29,152 bases of DNA, taken from the NCBI RefSeq assembly GCF_000186865.1, contig NW_008705601.1, positions 3,884 to 33,035 on the forward strand, in the 5' to 3' direction. Within the stretch, counting starts at the first letter, position 1. Every line of letters begins with the position of its first letter. Position numbers and translations under genes: made by a program. Source of the DNA: Aureococcus anophagefferens. Taxonomy: Eukaryota > Sar > Pelagophyceae > Pelagomonadales > Pelagomonadaceae. The notes beneath the pieces were generated by a model. That model was not told the origin of the DNA, ran no database searches, and saw only the letters and a program-made list of their open reading frames with translations. Positions 16,301-23,613 of this stretch are shown here, one piece after another.

Positions 16301-18231
16301 TGAGTCCAGCCATGCCCATCAGAGACATCCGCCGTTTCTTCTTCAGGTGGCTGTGGTAAAGCAGGATCTAAGATTATTTTCCTGGTTCCATCATGAAGTT
16401 CATTGGATAGCTCGTATGGGAAGATCGCAGAGCCTGTGGTTCGAATCTTGCCATCATTGAACAGACATACCTGCGCTCTGGGCATGTCTGTGAACTTGTT
16501 CTTCAACGAGTTCATCCGGCCATGGATGAGGAAATACGCTGACTCTCTAACTTCACCGAGTGACCCATCGCGGTTCTCCTTCTGTACAAGACTGTAACAG
16601 AATTCGCCAAAAGGCTGGAGTGTCAGTTTGTGATGGCCAGTGTCACCAGTAAACAGTTGCCAGGGTGTTAGAACTACACCGTAACGTTTTTCTAGTGCTA
16701 CAGACGCGAGTGAGTTAAAGCTTTGACACGTGTGTTCCCAAGCCCATGGCCAGTAGTCATTTGTGTCTCTGATGTATCGATGATTCTTCAAGCGAGCTAG
16801 CTGCTGATCGAAATTACGGAGACGGACCCTAGTCCCTTTCTTACATTCATGGATGGAGGATTCAACCTCACCATTTTTCCAATGCATGTAAGGAGGGCAC
16901 ACTTCCAGGGTAACTCCAGTTTCATTGCGAAATGCAGCAATGCCATCGTCACTTCGAAACTCCATGTAAGTTGAAAACATGTCTGAGTACAGGTATTTCA
17001 GCTCATTGCCGGTGAATTGCTTAGAGTACGTTTTCACATACTCAAGTGCTTCACGGAACTCATGCGTTGCATTAGACCTCACATAGTAAGCGACTCTCGT
17101 CTTGCTGACAATGTCGATAAAGTTAAGCACATAGCGAAAACCCTGATGGGAGATATGAGTTAAGTCTGCCCCATCAAAAGAGTAGCCCTCACCAACGGAC
17201 AAGGAAACTTCTTTCTTGGGTAAGTTCTTGTTGAAGTGTCGGCGAGGGTTCTTATCGTTCTTGCAAATGGAACATTCCATGCAATTTTGCTTGTGCTTAA
17301 TATCACCAGGAAGAAGACGATGGTTGGTAGTACACTGCATTGTCTTAGCCGCAACGTCATTGTTACAGTGATAGATGCGGTGAAAGTCACGCATACGTTT
17401 CTTACTAGCAGCTTCAGTGGTATCGCGGGTAGTAGTATTGTGTTTTTCATCATCATCATCATCATCATGCTCCTCATCATCATGCTCCTCATCATCTGCG
17501 GAAGCAGAAGCAGAACCAATAGAAGTTTTGGGCTTTTTGGCAGGAGATGCATATTTTGACAATTGGATTTCAAACAATTCAATTTTATCCTCAAGTTCTC
17601 CAATTTCATTGTCAAGTTTCTCAATACGCGTTCCATAACTCTTAATCTGCTTCTTTGATTGAGCATTCTTACGATTGAGCTCTGCCAACTTTTCATTAGA
17701 CTGAGCGAAATCATCTCCATCAAACATCTCCTTTGCAACCAATTTCATCTCTTTTTCAGTTTCTTCAAACAAAGACACCAAGACGTTGGACTTCTCGGTA
17801 AACTCATCAGACTTCAGAGTTTTCTCAGCATGCTCCTTTTTGAGCACCTTGAGTGTCTTGTTCAGGGTTTTGATCGCTTCCATAGGACGTTTTTTGGGCG
17901 TGAACTTAACTTTAGCAGATTTGACGTGCTGAACAGCAACTGAATCGTCATCGTCGTCGTTGTCTGGCGCTTCTGGCACGTCTTCCAGCCCTTTGATGAC
18001 GTCGGGCGTCCAGAGCATCTTCAGCGACAACTCCGAGCCCTTGCTCTTGACGAGCGCCTGCTGCGACAAGTGCCCGAGCAAGACCGACGACTTCATCAAG
18101 CTCAGCGACAGCTTCTGCGCGGGCGCAAACTTTAACTTCTGCCGCGCGGCGTGCTCCACGAGCGAACAGAGCGCTTCAAGCGCTTCACGCTGGTCCATAA
18201 CATCGTAGCGCTTAATGAGTTGCGAGCTCAT
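13381..18231 (-). CDS. Element C copia polyprotein (gag-like - integrase - reverse transcriptase - RNase H)
   Basis: An intact 1616-residue frame starts at ATG 18231 and stops at TAG 13381-13383. The N-terminal ~280 residues are gag-like: hydrophobic/helical start, a lysine- and glutamate-rich coiled coil near 135-245, then a poly-Asp/Glu/His stretch encoded by a TCATCA microsatellite. Zinc-binding residues of the integrase follow near 300-325 (NH...KH...CMECSIC). The core has D in SFDGADLTH, D in YSDMFSTY and E in NGEVESS. The RT carries IVLKVKYRADG, WHCDIPQAFIQ, LYGLKQSPQLWNK and an EVDD box (CEVDDLVISG) in place of the common YVDD. RNase H has SDADHLPK, THESELIAL, LCDNLGTV and GTNNVADMFTKPL. 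I see no D[ST]G[AS] protease motif and no CCHC knuckle. Sequence and length differ clearly from A and B, so it is a separate copia lineage. The lack of stops suggests it is fairly young. Confidence 0.92.
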   Translation of the reverse strand: MSSQLIKRYDVMDQREALEALCSLVEHAARQKLKFAPAQKLSLSLMKSSVLLGHLSQQALVKSKGSELSLKMLWTPDVIKGLEDVPEAPDNDDDDDSVAVQHVKSAKVKFTPKKRPMEAIKTLNKTLKVLKKEHAEKTLKSDEFTEKSNVLVSLFEETEKEMKLVAKEMFDGDDFAQSNEKLAELNRKNAQSKKQIKSYGTRIEKLDNEIGELEDKIELFEIQLSKYASPAKKPKTSIGSASASADDEEHDDEEHDDDDDDEKHNTTTRDTTEAASKKRMRDFHRIYHCNNDVAAKTMQCTTNHRLLPGDIKHKQNCMECSICKNDKNPRRHFNKNLPKKEVSLSVGEGYSFDGADLTHISHQGFRYVLNFIDIVSKTRVAYYVRSNATHEFREALEYVKTYSKQFTGNELKYLYSDMFSTYMEFRSDDGIAAFRNETGVTLEVCPPYMHWKNGEVESSIHECKKGTRVRLRNFDQQLARLKNHRYIRDTNDYWPWAWEHTCQSFNSLASVALEKRYGVVLTPWQLFTGDTGHHKLTLQPFGEFCYSLVQKENRDGSLGEVRESAYFLIHGRMNSLKNKFTDMPRAQVCLFNDGKIRTTGSAIFPYELSNELHDGTRKIILDPALPQPPEEETADVSDGHGWTQRTIHRTSDEFQQTLSDIDMDLNKDPDPMQIDRQRNKIAKAHDVPRRSYVPDPSDYPDTKDNPNEAAFSPEEEDSGGGADMEHGQQKERNETHPPVPEEPMRYGADGNYDQDDTYEQAHKDIPLECRPLPWHLRKRRRSPVQRFSFGTDISRADSRWDESLLVIPSIGELLEANAEVYVMPGATHHVRAHTRYKAYRRAKTLPEYFAYGGTHEDYRNDVWYGILRFLDPELYALQYSRGANWSKLSSGGEKGMPKMAGEAYACYYQSDSAEPPIVPDKSSLCDEKLLREARIQRNLVEDYQRANMLGMTHDQYHTVKYDSYSLVKNPEAHYATNYDVHEQLVDYLTLLTNQVIENTEDGAAAIPQATEIFLALYTVTKEDIRIDTSKLADLAKTPIEQRPKMIEAIAKEIHDLCSIGAFELVPMPDRARPIDSRIVLKVKYRADGAYDKHKARLVARGFLARLGVDFFSTFSPMASLTAVRMMFSLAVNQSFDIWHCDIPQAFIQSQIDGDSYLKFPRGVTVERNGKSGDVVKLRKALYGLKQSPQLWNKALTSFFEKLGFTRATSETSLYHKTKVQSDGLRENLFVLCEVDDLVISGSPRMVVELKNQLKAEFNISQFEPMSSFLGINIKYDNHRGRLAMDVEEKLNALFKERTILNSIGTKATPMRSDAKPLVKDPKELMAYLHDTKNYASIVGSLIYISITCRPDITQAVSRVSRGMHGPTEQHVVLLKELLQYLNGTKGLKLVYFRDKHPIFEHLKASAHEDKTLLDLVPKDSYKWDSLGIIKPSHDLPAPDAPRAFDPVCSKDLWGASDADHLPKMEESKKSTTGYTFFFMGNLISWKSKLQPILATSTHESELIALNIAAQEAIWIRNLIQELNCAISGKDEPLKATRILCDNLGTVHTSSNPVSSGRSKHIDMRYLKIREYQSSSQLEVRHIEGTNNVADMFTKPLVREPFVKYCRAIGLEGHHND
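17447..17496. repeat. Trinucleotide microsatellite (TCA)n / (CTCATCATCATG)n
   Basis: A run of TCA units followed by two copies of a CTCATCATCATG-type 12-mer. It lies inside the element C ORF and encodes an Asp/Glu/His-rich linker on the - strand between the coiled coil and the integrase. Confidence 0.85.
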
Positions 18232-18339
18232 CGCTGCCGTCTATAGCGCCTGCCCGCTTTTCCCGGTTCGGGCTAAGATATATCTTTCGGCAGCCTTATT
18301 ATTTTACCCCCCGGCGAACTAATCCCGCTAAGTATTTAC

Positions 18340-18430
18340 CTATAGTTTTGCCCCCCTTATTGTATCTTAGTTATTTTATCCTATTTATGGATAAAATAAC
18401 TAAGATACAATAAGGGGGGCAAAACTATAG
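18340..18430. repeat. Perfect inverted repeat: 42-bp arms, 7-bp loop
   Basis: 18340-18381 and 18389-18430 are exact reverse complements, separated by TATTTAT. Each arm begins CTATAG at its outer end and contains a run of six C (or G). The 91-bp unit could form a strong hairpin or cruciform. It lies between the element C leader and the short ORF whose last ~16 codons fall in it. It may be a foldback/MITE-type insertion, an LTR terminal structure or an assembly fold-back. I see no convincing target duplication. Confidence 0.95.
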
Positions 18431-18635
18431 TTAAGCCGCGTATCCCTCTAAACATCTTGTTCTTGTGTCTGTCATCTAGAATGAGGATGTTCGCCCAACT
18501 AGTGAAAGTAGGAGAGGCTCGTTGTATGGAGTATACTTTGTTGCCTTTCACATTTTCGCCGTTTACGTAGCCAAGGTAGGATGACCGGGAGAGATAACAA
18601 GATTCCAACTCAAAATTGACATCCTTGTAAGTCAT
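18381..18635 (-). CDS. Short orphan ORF, 84 codons, C-terminus inside the hairpin
   Basis: ATG 18633-18635. The first ~68 residues (MTYKDVNFELESCYLSRSS..., ending near RHKNKMFRGIRG) have ordinary protein composition and lie outside the hairpin. The last ~16 residues are encoded by the inverted repeat. This looks like an older coding sequence cut by the hairpin, possibly an exon fragment or part of a mobile element. No family recognised. It could also be chance. Confidence 0.3.
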   Translation of the reverse strand: MTYKDVNFELESCYLSRSSYLGYVNGENVKGNKVYSIQRASPTFTSWANILILDDRHKNKMFRGIRGLTIVLPPLLYLSYFIHK

Positions 18636-18827
18636 AAGTTAGCGCCAGGGAAGGGAGGATCTCAGTACTTTCGGATAGGAAAGGAAAGGAAAAGGGAGGA
18701 GAGCCTCCTCAGTGGGGAAGGTCGGTCAGGTGGCAGTAGGCTCAGTAGGCTGAGCCTATGGTCCTAGAGAGGGAAGTAGACCCTGAGGGTAAGTTGAGGT
18801 AGAACTTGAAGGTAAGTTGAGGAAGAG
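18636..18827. other. Intergenic stretch with short repeats
   Basis: Purine-rich spacer. It contains an imperfect direct repeat of GGTAAGTTGAGG (near 18789 and 18812) and an inverted pair TAGGCTCA/TGAGCCTA at 18737-18744 and 18751-18758. I see no gene. GGTAAGT resembles a splice donor on the + strand, but no + exon is evident. Confidence 0.4.
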
Positions 18828-20459
18828 TCAGGGAATAATCCTCGAGGGTAGTTCAGTAACTTTAAGCTTCTTGGATGCACCATCTTCAGCGGTTTCCTTC
18901 AAGTTGCGTTTCTCCCCCCGCTCGCTTAGCGTTTGCCACTTACGAGTTTCCTTGAAAATGAGGTGCTGGCGCTTGAGTTCACCTCTAGTTTTGATGTATA
19001 CCTCTTCAAATTGAAGGATGAAGTTCTTGAGAAAATTTAAATCCTGAATGATGCGACCGATATGCTTAGACTCATCTTCATCAGTATCATCGGTTTGAGA
19101 ACTCAATGAAACACGCGCTTTCAATAGCCTGAGATTGCCCAGAGAATCAACGATCAAATCTTTGCAAGGGTGCTCTGACAAATCACTTTCTCCAATCTCG
19201 CGACCACAGTTCCAAAGATGACCCATTTTTTCAGAGTCCTCGAGAGCATCAATTTTTTGTAATGATGACTGCTGAATTTCGGAGATCTCTTGACGGTCGC
19301 TACGTTTTTTTATCCACGGAGGGATATCTTCCAAGCGGTCAGGAATACGCTCGCCCGGGGCGAGCCGAAATCGAGCAACAACCCGGACCTTGACGGATGC
19401 ACGTCGGAGTTTACGTCGCCAGGATACAGTCGCATCCACTTTCGTTGAGCCTTCTTTACTCAACTCCCCGTGAGCTTGACTTACATGATGCCATCCCTGC
19501 GACGCGTCGGCAGTACCAGCGGCGGTGGCATTGTCGTCGGCGTTGTCCCCGAATTTGCCATGCACATCCTCCTTTCTAGTTCGATCATCGCGGCTTGGCT
19601 GGATTAGGGTAGAATCATCAGGGTAGCGTTCATTTAAGTATGACTTTAGCTTCTCTTTGAGTTCGGTCCCCTTCCACTTATTTATGTAGCATTCGTCCAA
19701 TATTTCAAAGCATCGTGGGCCGATGACGCTGCCCAGAGCTTTTAGAAAAGAATTGTTTCTACAACATTTGTCACTGACAAAATAAGGCTCGAGTTTCTTG
19801 AAATTGCCCGCGTTTTTCTTAAGAAATCCACACAAATCATCCCAATACTTTTTAAGTTGTGACTGGTATGCCAAAGCTAGTGCATTTTGGGGATTGAAGG
19901 ATGGAGCTTTCTCGACAATAGTGCCTTCCCCTTTCTTCGAAATCTCGCGCACTACAAAATTGTTTTCTGCTGCTTTTGCATCAACGTTTCCGTTTGCATC
20001 AAGCAACGGCTCGTAACGGCCTGACCTTTTTACTAGCGGGACCTTAGCGGTAGTCCTGGAAACCGCATTCTCCGGATCATTGACGTTGCGCTGACCCCCG
20101 TGCCGCAAGCGATCCGCGTCCCGCCCATTGAGCTCCCGATGGTTTGCGCGATCCGCAGCTTGGATCGCATCTGCGGTCTCGGCCTCTTCGTTCGCCGCAT
20201 CCGAAGTCTCGGCTGCGTCGTTCGCCGCATCCTCGGACGAGCTGCTTCTGTCGTCGGAGGAGTCACCACTGAGTGATGAGAGTAGTTTTTGAACTTCATC
20301 ATCAGATAATCGTTCATTATCTAAGTCGATGTTGAGGACGTATTCTTGGCAGAAATCGACGTATTCGACGTCGGAGTTGTTGGCCGTCTCCTCCATGGGC
20401 TCGGGCTCGTTCAGCACTGGCGCGGGTGCTTCTATGATTTCGACTCTACAATTGTCCAT
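18828..20459 (-). CDS. Hypothetical charged protein, 543 residues, no family recognised
   Basis: The first ATG in the frame is at 20459 (MDNCRVEIIEAPAP). The frame is open a further 72 bp upstream but without ATG. The N-terminal ~130 residues are acidic and Ser/Asp/Glu-rich with Ala-Ala-Glu/Asp-rich low-complexity stretches. The middle, roughly 190-300, is more globular and has a Cys pair (DKCCRNN) and aromatic residues. The C-terminus is basic with KRNLKETAEDGASKKLKV, which could be a bipartite nuclear localisation signal, so a nuclear role is plausible but inferred. I see no catalytic motif, no transmembrane segment and no similarity to copia gag that I can name. It stands between mobile sequences and could be a host gene or an orphan element ORF. 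Confidence 0.55.
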   Translation of the reverse strand: MDNCRVEIIEAPAPVLNEPEPMEETANNSDVEYVDFCQEYVLNIDLDNERLSDDEVQKLLSSLSGDSSDDRSSSSEDAANDAAETSDAANEEAETADAIQAADRANHRELNGRDADRLRHGGQRNVNDPENAVSRTTAKVPLVKRSGRYEPLLDANGNVDAKAAENNFVVREISKKGEGTIVEKAPSFNPQNALALAYQSQLKKYWDDLCGFLKKNAGNFKKLEPYFVSDKCCRNNSFLKALGSVIGPRCFEILDECYINKWKGTELKEKLKSYLNERYPDDSTLIQPSRDDRTRKEDVHGKFGDNADDNATAAGTADASQGWHHVSQAHGELSKEGSTKVDATVSWRRKLRRASVKVRVVARFRLAPGERIPDRLEDIPPWIKKRSDRQEISEIQQSSLQKIDALEDSEKMGHLWNCGREIGESDLSEHPCKDLIVDSLGNLRLLKARVSLSSQTDDTDEDESKHIGRIIQDLNFLKNFILQFEEVYIKTRGELKRQHLIFKETRKWQTLSERGEKRNLKETAEDGASKKLKVTELPSRIIP

Positions 20460-20486
20460 CCAATCACACTTGGGGCGAGCCGTTCG

Positions 20487-20518
20487 TGATTGTCTCAATA
20501 TTCCCGTCGAGACAATCA
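20487..20518. repeat. Small inverted repeat upstream of the 543-residue ORF
   Basis: TGATTGTCTC at 20487-20496 and GAGACAATCA at 20509-20518 are exact reverse complements separated by 12 bp. It lies 28 bp upstream of the presumed ATG, so it could be a regulatory palindrome or a chance hairpin. Confidence 0.5.
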
Positions 20519-20791
20519 AGGAAGACCTCACGAGCGCTGCCCTCGACCGGCAGTCCGGGACGGCCGGGCCTCGTTTTAACGTATGTACAAGGCAGAATCT
20601 GTACAGGTAATCTTCGATTAGCCAGGAAAGTAGCGCCCAAAGGAGAGAGAGAGAATGAGCTGTTATTTATTATTGCAGCTCAGTCGATACTCGCTCCTTA
20701 TGCTCTTATCTGGCCGGCGCTGCTGAAGCAGCCCGCCGGCGAAATTCTTTCTGGGTAAGGGGGCATAGTGTAGGTCCGAGCGGCGGTGACC

Positions 20792-20971
20792 ATGGTTGTG
20801 TCCAACCCGGTCCCGCTGGAGCTGCAGGGGCGCCCGTTCGTTGAACAGGCGCGGGCCCTGGCCGGCACGCCCAGGACGAACCTATCGGCGGCCTTTGCCG
20901 CCGTCGACGGACGCCTCGTCGTGCTATCCGAGGCCGAGAACGCCAAGACCGTCGCCGAGTGCGACGGGTGA
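20792..20971 (+). CDS. Small GC-rich ORF, 59 codons, possible exon or gene fragment
   Basis: The ATG at 20792 starts MVVSNPVPLELQGRPFVE, and the frame ends in TGA at 20969-20971. Third codon positions are almost all G or C, as in the PARP and GRDP-like genes at the right end of the window and unlike its neighbours. That bias over 59 codons argues for real coding ancestry. No family recognised. It may be one exon of a larger gene or a leftover piece. Confidence 0.35.
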   Translation: MVVSNPVPLELQGRPFVEQARALAGTPRTNLSAAFAAVDGRLVVLSEAENAKTVAECDG

Positions 20972-21172
20972 CTCCGCGCTCGCCGTCGTCTCCCGCCCTG
21001 CGCGTTCCGCGCCACAGAGCACCTCGCGACGATCTTTTAGCAGAAACTCATAAAAAGAGGCTAAATCGACGAGGAATCGGGGTTTCGACGGAACAACGGT
21101 CCTTTAAACGCGGCTATGGCTTACGTCAAGATCGAGGTCTGCTTGGGGCCCCTCCGCGTGAGTAAGGTCAGT
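20972..21172. other. Intergenic, nothing recognised
   Basis: About 200 bp between the small + ORF and the 3' end of the channel gene, which point towards each other. No repeat or RNA signal seen. Confidence 0.4.
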
Positions 21173-22717
21173 CTATATTCTTTGCACGAGAGAAAGAAAA
21201 AGGATCATGATGAACTTGTCTTTGAGGCAGCTGGCTATGGTGGCAGAGATAGACAGTAATGTCATAATTGTAGATAATGGATGATTTGCTGTCAATAAAG
21301 ACGTTCTGAAGCAAAGTATTCCAATACCGAGAAGGACATACTTGTGCAATAAGGTCAAATATGGCAAATCTGGAAGACGCTCCGCAACGAGCAATTTATA
21401 GGCAACAGCCGTGAAAAAGAGGGTCAATACCAATTGCAGACGGTCGGAGGTGTCACTCGTCGGCAACGCGAACGTCGTGAAACCCAAAATGATGAACTCG
21501 CCTGTGAGGCAGCTGGCTATGGTGGCAGAGACAGACGGTAAGGTCAGTCTAGATTCTTGGCATCTGTGCTGCTTCCACGTGGTCGCATTGAAATCCAGCC
21601 ACGCGAGCAGTCCGTGCCGGAACACCAACTTGTCGAATTCGACCGCAATTTGTGGAAACAGCTGCGACAGCCACGCAACAGCGACGCACTCGAGTGCGAT
21701 GAAGCACAGTATTCCAATACCGAGAAGGACGTACATATCCAACAAGGTCAAATATGGCAAATCTGGAAGACGCTCCGCGATGAGCAATTTATAGGCGACA
21801 GCCGTGAGAAAGAGAGTCAATACCAATTGCAGACGGTCGGAGGTGTCGCTTGTCGGCAGCGCGAACGTCGTGAAACCCAAAGAAACAATGGCGAACATCA
21901 ACAACCCAACATTCACAACCCAGTATTCTGGTTGCCGCTCCGCTTTCACTTTCAGGACCACACGGGCGTAGTTGCCCTTGGGGCCCGAACGGTCCTCCTC
22001 GACCTTAACTTCCTCGAAGTGGCACTTCCACGCCGCTTTGATGCCAAACTGTTCCACGCTCACTTGAGACGGATACTCTCGATTTCTTTTTATGCGAACA
22101 TCCGGGACTGACATCTCAATGACGACGCGGAGCCGCTGAAGGTCAAACGGGAAGAATTCGAAATCAAATTGCTGCTGGAAAGAGCCGCGAACGATGGTAC
22201 GCCAACAGATCATCGTCTTCTCAAACTTTTTCGAGTAATCCTCGTCGATCACGACCCAGGGAGCCTTGATTTCTTCAAACTCTCCAAGCCTGTTCTGAAA
22301 AATTGGTGTAGGGGTCCAGATTGTACTCCAATCTGAGATCATCTCCGACGGCCGCAAAGACTGTTCTTCCCAAGCTAGCTCGAGGTACAATTTGGCAGTG
22401 ATTGAATTTGTTTTCTCATCGATGGATTGGATGTCGAAAACGTTGAAGCGGCAATACACATCCCGCTTCATGGACTCCTCCACTGCGGCGCGCAGATCAT
22501 TTGACCATGAAGCCTCATTGCCGCCTTCGACTCGTAACGATTGCAACATTTTCTCGCCTGACCACCCTTTCTCCTTGATGCAGGCAACGAACTCATTGGC
22601 CTCTTTACGCGCAACGGCCTTGTCACGCCTATGCCGTGGACGTCGAAAGAGGCAAAGCAAGGAGGGTAATATGAGACATCGCCACGCACCCGCTCGACGT
22701 CGCGACGAGCAGCCCAT
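21173..22717 (-). CDS. Pentameric ligand-gated ion channel (Cys-loop superfamily, without the disulfide) with duplicated pore region
   Basis: The likely product is a plasma-membrane channel subunit that opens on ligand binding. From ATG 22717 it has 514 residues. The extracellular domain shows IDEKTNSITAKLYLELAW, STIWTPTPIFQN and FFPFDLQRLRV at about residue 188. The FPFD box is the hallmark of the family, but both cysteines of the Cys-loop are absent (F and L instead), as in prokaryotic and many protist members. TM1 is about 265-287 (PEYWVVNVGLLMF...), TM2 about 293-314, and TM3 about 324-350 after LPDLPYLTLLD. The block from LGFTTFALP to SATIASCL is then repeated (TM2' ~425-444, TM3' ~457-472), ending in a last hydrophobic segment. 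The start is uncertain. A second frame beginning at ATG 22829 reads well for ~65 codons (EEFEENIRENG) and may be the true 5' exon, joined by splicing or broken by a frameshift. Confidence 0.8.
   Translation of the reverse strand: MGCSSRRRAGAWRCLILPSLLCLFRRPRHRRDKAVARKEANEFVACIKEKGWSGEKMLQSLRVEGGNEASWSNDLRAAVEESMKRDVYCRFNVFDIQSIDEKTNSITAKLYLELAWEEQSLRPSEMISDWSTIWTPTPIFQNRLGEFEEIKAPWVVIDEDYSKKFEKTMICWRTIVRGSFQQQFDFEFFPFDLQRLRVVIEMSVPDVRIKRNREYPSQVSVEQFGIKAAWKCHFEEVKVEEDRSGPKGNYARVVLKVKAERQPEYWVVNVGLLMFAIVSLGFTTFALPTSDTSDRLQLVLTLFLTAVAYKLLIAERLPDLPYLTLLDMYVLLGIGILCFIALECVAVAWLSQLFPQIAVEFDKLVFRHGLLAWLDFNATTWKQHRCQESRLTLPSVSATIASCLTGEFIILGFTTFALPTSDTSDRLQLVLTLFFTAVAYKLLVAERLPDLPYLTLLHKYVLLGIGILCFRTSLLTANHPLSTIMTLLSISATIASCLKDKFIMILFLSLVQRI
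21206..21880 (-). repeat. Tandem duplication inside the channel gene
   Basis: Unit 1 is about 21491-21880 and unit 2 about 21206-21490 on the - strand. The best-conserved parts are 21702-21878 versus 21309-21486 (TM2-TM3 coding) and 21490-21535 versus 21210-21250 (SATIASCL coding). Unit 2 has lost about 35-45 codons between them, including the end of TM3. The frame stays open through both. The short stretch AGGTCAGTCTA[TG]ATTCTT also recurs near 21165 and 21540. Confidence 0.85.
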
Positions 22718-22839
22718 TCTCCCGAATATTCTCTTCGAATTCTTCGAGGAGCGCACGATTGTCCAGCGACTTGAGGTGCTTGCGCGGATTCTCGCACTGA
22801 TGCCACTGTCGAACGCGCTTTCGACTCATCAAGTCTGTA

Positions 22840-23007
22840 TAGGGAACCACCGCTGCATCTTGGTCCGGAAGACGTCTTGGTCCGGTCCGTTCACGATTGG
22901 ATGGCTCGCAGTTTATTTTATACGGTCCGCTCAATCTTGGTCCGCGCAAACCGTTCATTCACAGTATAATTTTCGCGACCGGACCAAGATTGAGCGGTGG
23001 TTCCCTA
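22840..23007. mobile_element. MITE-like element, 168 bp, with 29-bp terminal inverted repeats
   Basis: 22840-22868 and 22979-23007 are reverse complements at 27 of 29 positions, with outer ends TAGGGAACCACCGCT. GTA flanks both sides (22837-22839 and 23008-23010), giving a 3-bp duplication; alternatively TA/TA if the terminal repeat starts at GGGAACC. Inside, CTTGGTCCG recurs several times in both orientations. No ORF. Size and structure fit a non-autonomous DNA transposon of the PIF/Harbinger (3-bp) or Tc1/mariner (TA) type. It lies about 10 bp upstream of the alternative start codon of the channel gene. Confidence 0.75.
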
Positions 23008-23044
23008 GTAACTCGTGGTAAAGTTGGGTGATTGTTAAAATTGC

Positions 23045-23176
23045 ATTTCGGTCCACCCTTTCGTATCTCCCACTAGCCTGAGCTAAAGGAAGCAAAGTAA
23101 AACCCTCCCTCAAGGGGAGGGTGAGCTCAGTTTCAATTAAAGATGCCAGAATGAAGGCCGACGGACCGCGCTTGGA
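23045..23176. repeat. Dispersed repeat R1, copy 1
   Basis: This copy runs from ATTTCGGTCCACC through TTTCGTATCTCCCACTAGCC to GACGGACCGCGCTTGGA. It matches 28482-28620 with scattered substitutions and small indels. It contains a hairpin-forming CCCTCC...GGAGGG segment. No ORF in common that I can assign. Confidence 0.85.
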
Positions 23177-23414
23177 CAGAAGTCCGCAGTCTGCGTCGGG
23201 ACGCGCGCGCGTCGCCCGAGTGGCTTTGTAATGGTTCGGTCGTCGCAGGCACAGCCAGGCCAAAATCGGCGAGATTCCCTATCCCGCTTTACGCGTGGGT
23301 TAACGCCCCGCCGAGGCGCGTGGACGCTCCCTAAACCCCCCGGAGGCTTATTTATTTTTTATTTTTTTATATTTTCGGCCCTGAGATATTGGATCATTGC
23401 TTCACTGAGTCAAG
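23177..23414. other. Intergenic, T-rich tract, no gene seen
   Basis: GC-rich on the left, then a run of T and A near 23349-23375 (TTATTTATTTTTTATTTTTT), then ordinary sequence. No ORF or repeat recognised. Confidence 0.4.
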
Positions 23415-23613
23415 TTGCAAATAAAGTATGTGAATCTTCTTTGGTCCATGCATGCCTTTACAGGCTTTGGACACAATGGTGGAGAGGTCAGGCCTGCAAG
23501 TGATAGAAAAGTAGATACAGGATCCCACTATGCTGGCGAAGTTTTCCTTCAGCTTCAACTGATAGTCCGACAGTTCGTCGTCATCTAAGCTCGGAGGGTT
23601 GTCGATTTCAGAT
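23415..23613 (-). pseudogene. 199-bp fragment of a copia RT/RNase H region (element A family)
   Basis: The reverse complement matches element A from about 1602 to 1795 closely at the DNA level. It encodes, with little change, EIDNPPSLDDDELSDYQL, IVGSCIYFSITCRPDLST and KACKGMHGPKK. Homology stops abruptly at 23613. There are no LTRs, so this is a truncated scrap and not a solo insertion. Confidence 0.9.

Larger units (their letters stand above)
13381..18339 (-). mobile_element. Element C: copia element, LTRs not identified
   Basis: The coding region is complete, but comparing 13061-13380 with 18232-18640 by eye shows no shared direct repeat that could be LTRs. Upstream of the ATG, 18232-18339 is a leader-like stretch that ends at a perfect hairpin (18340-18430). 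Either the LTRs have been lost or overwritten by element A on one side and the hairpin on the other, or they are too short or diverged for me to see. Confidence 0.55.

Noticed and set aside
17236..17638. + strand frames rich in Ile/Ser/Met opposite the element C gag-like region
   Set aside because: Artefacts of the TCA microsatellite read on the other strand.
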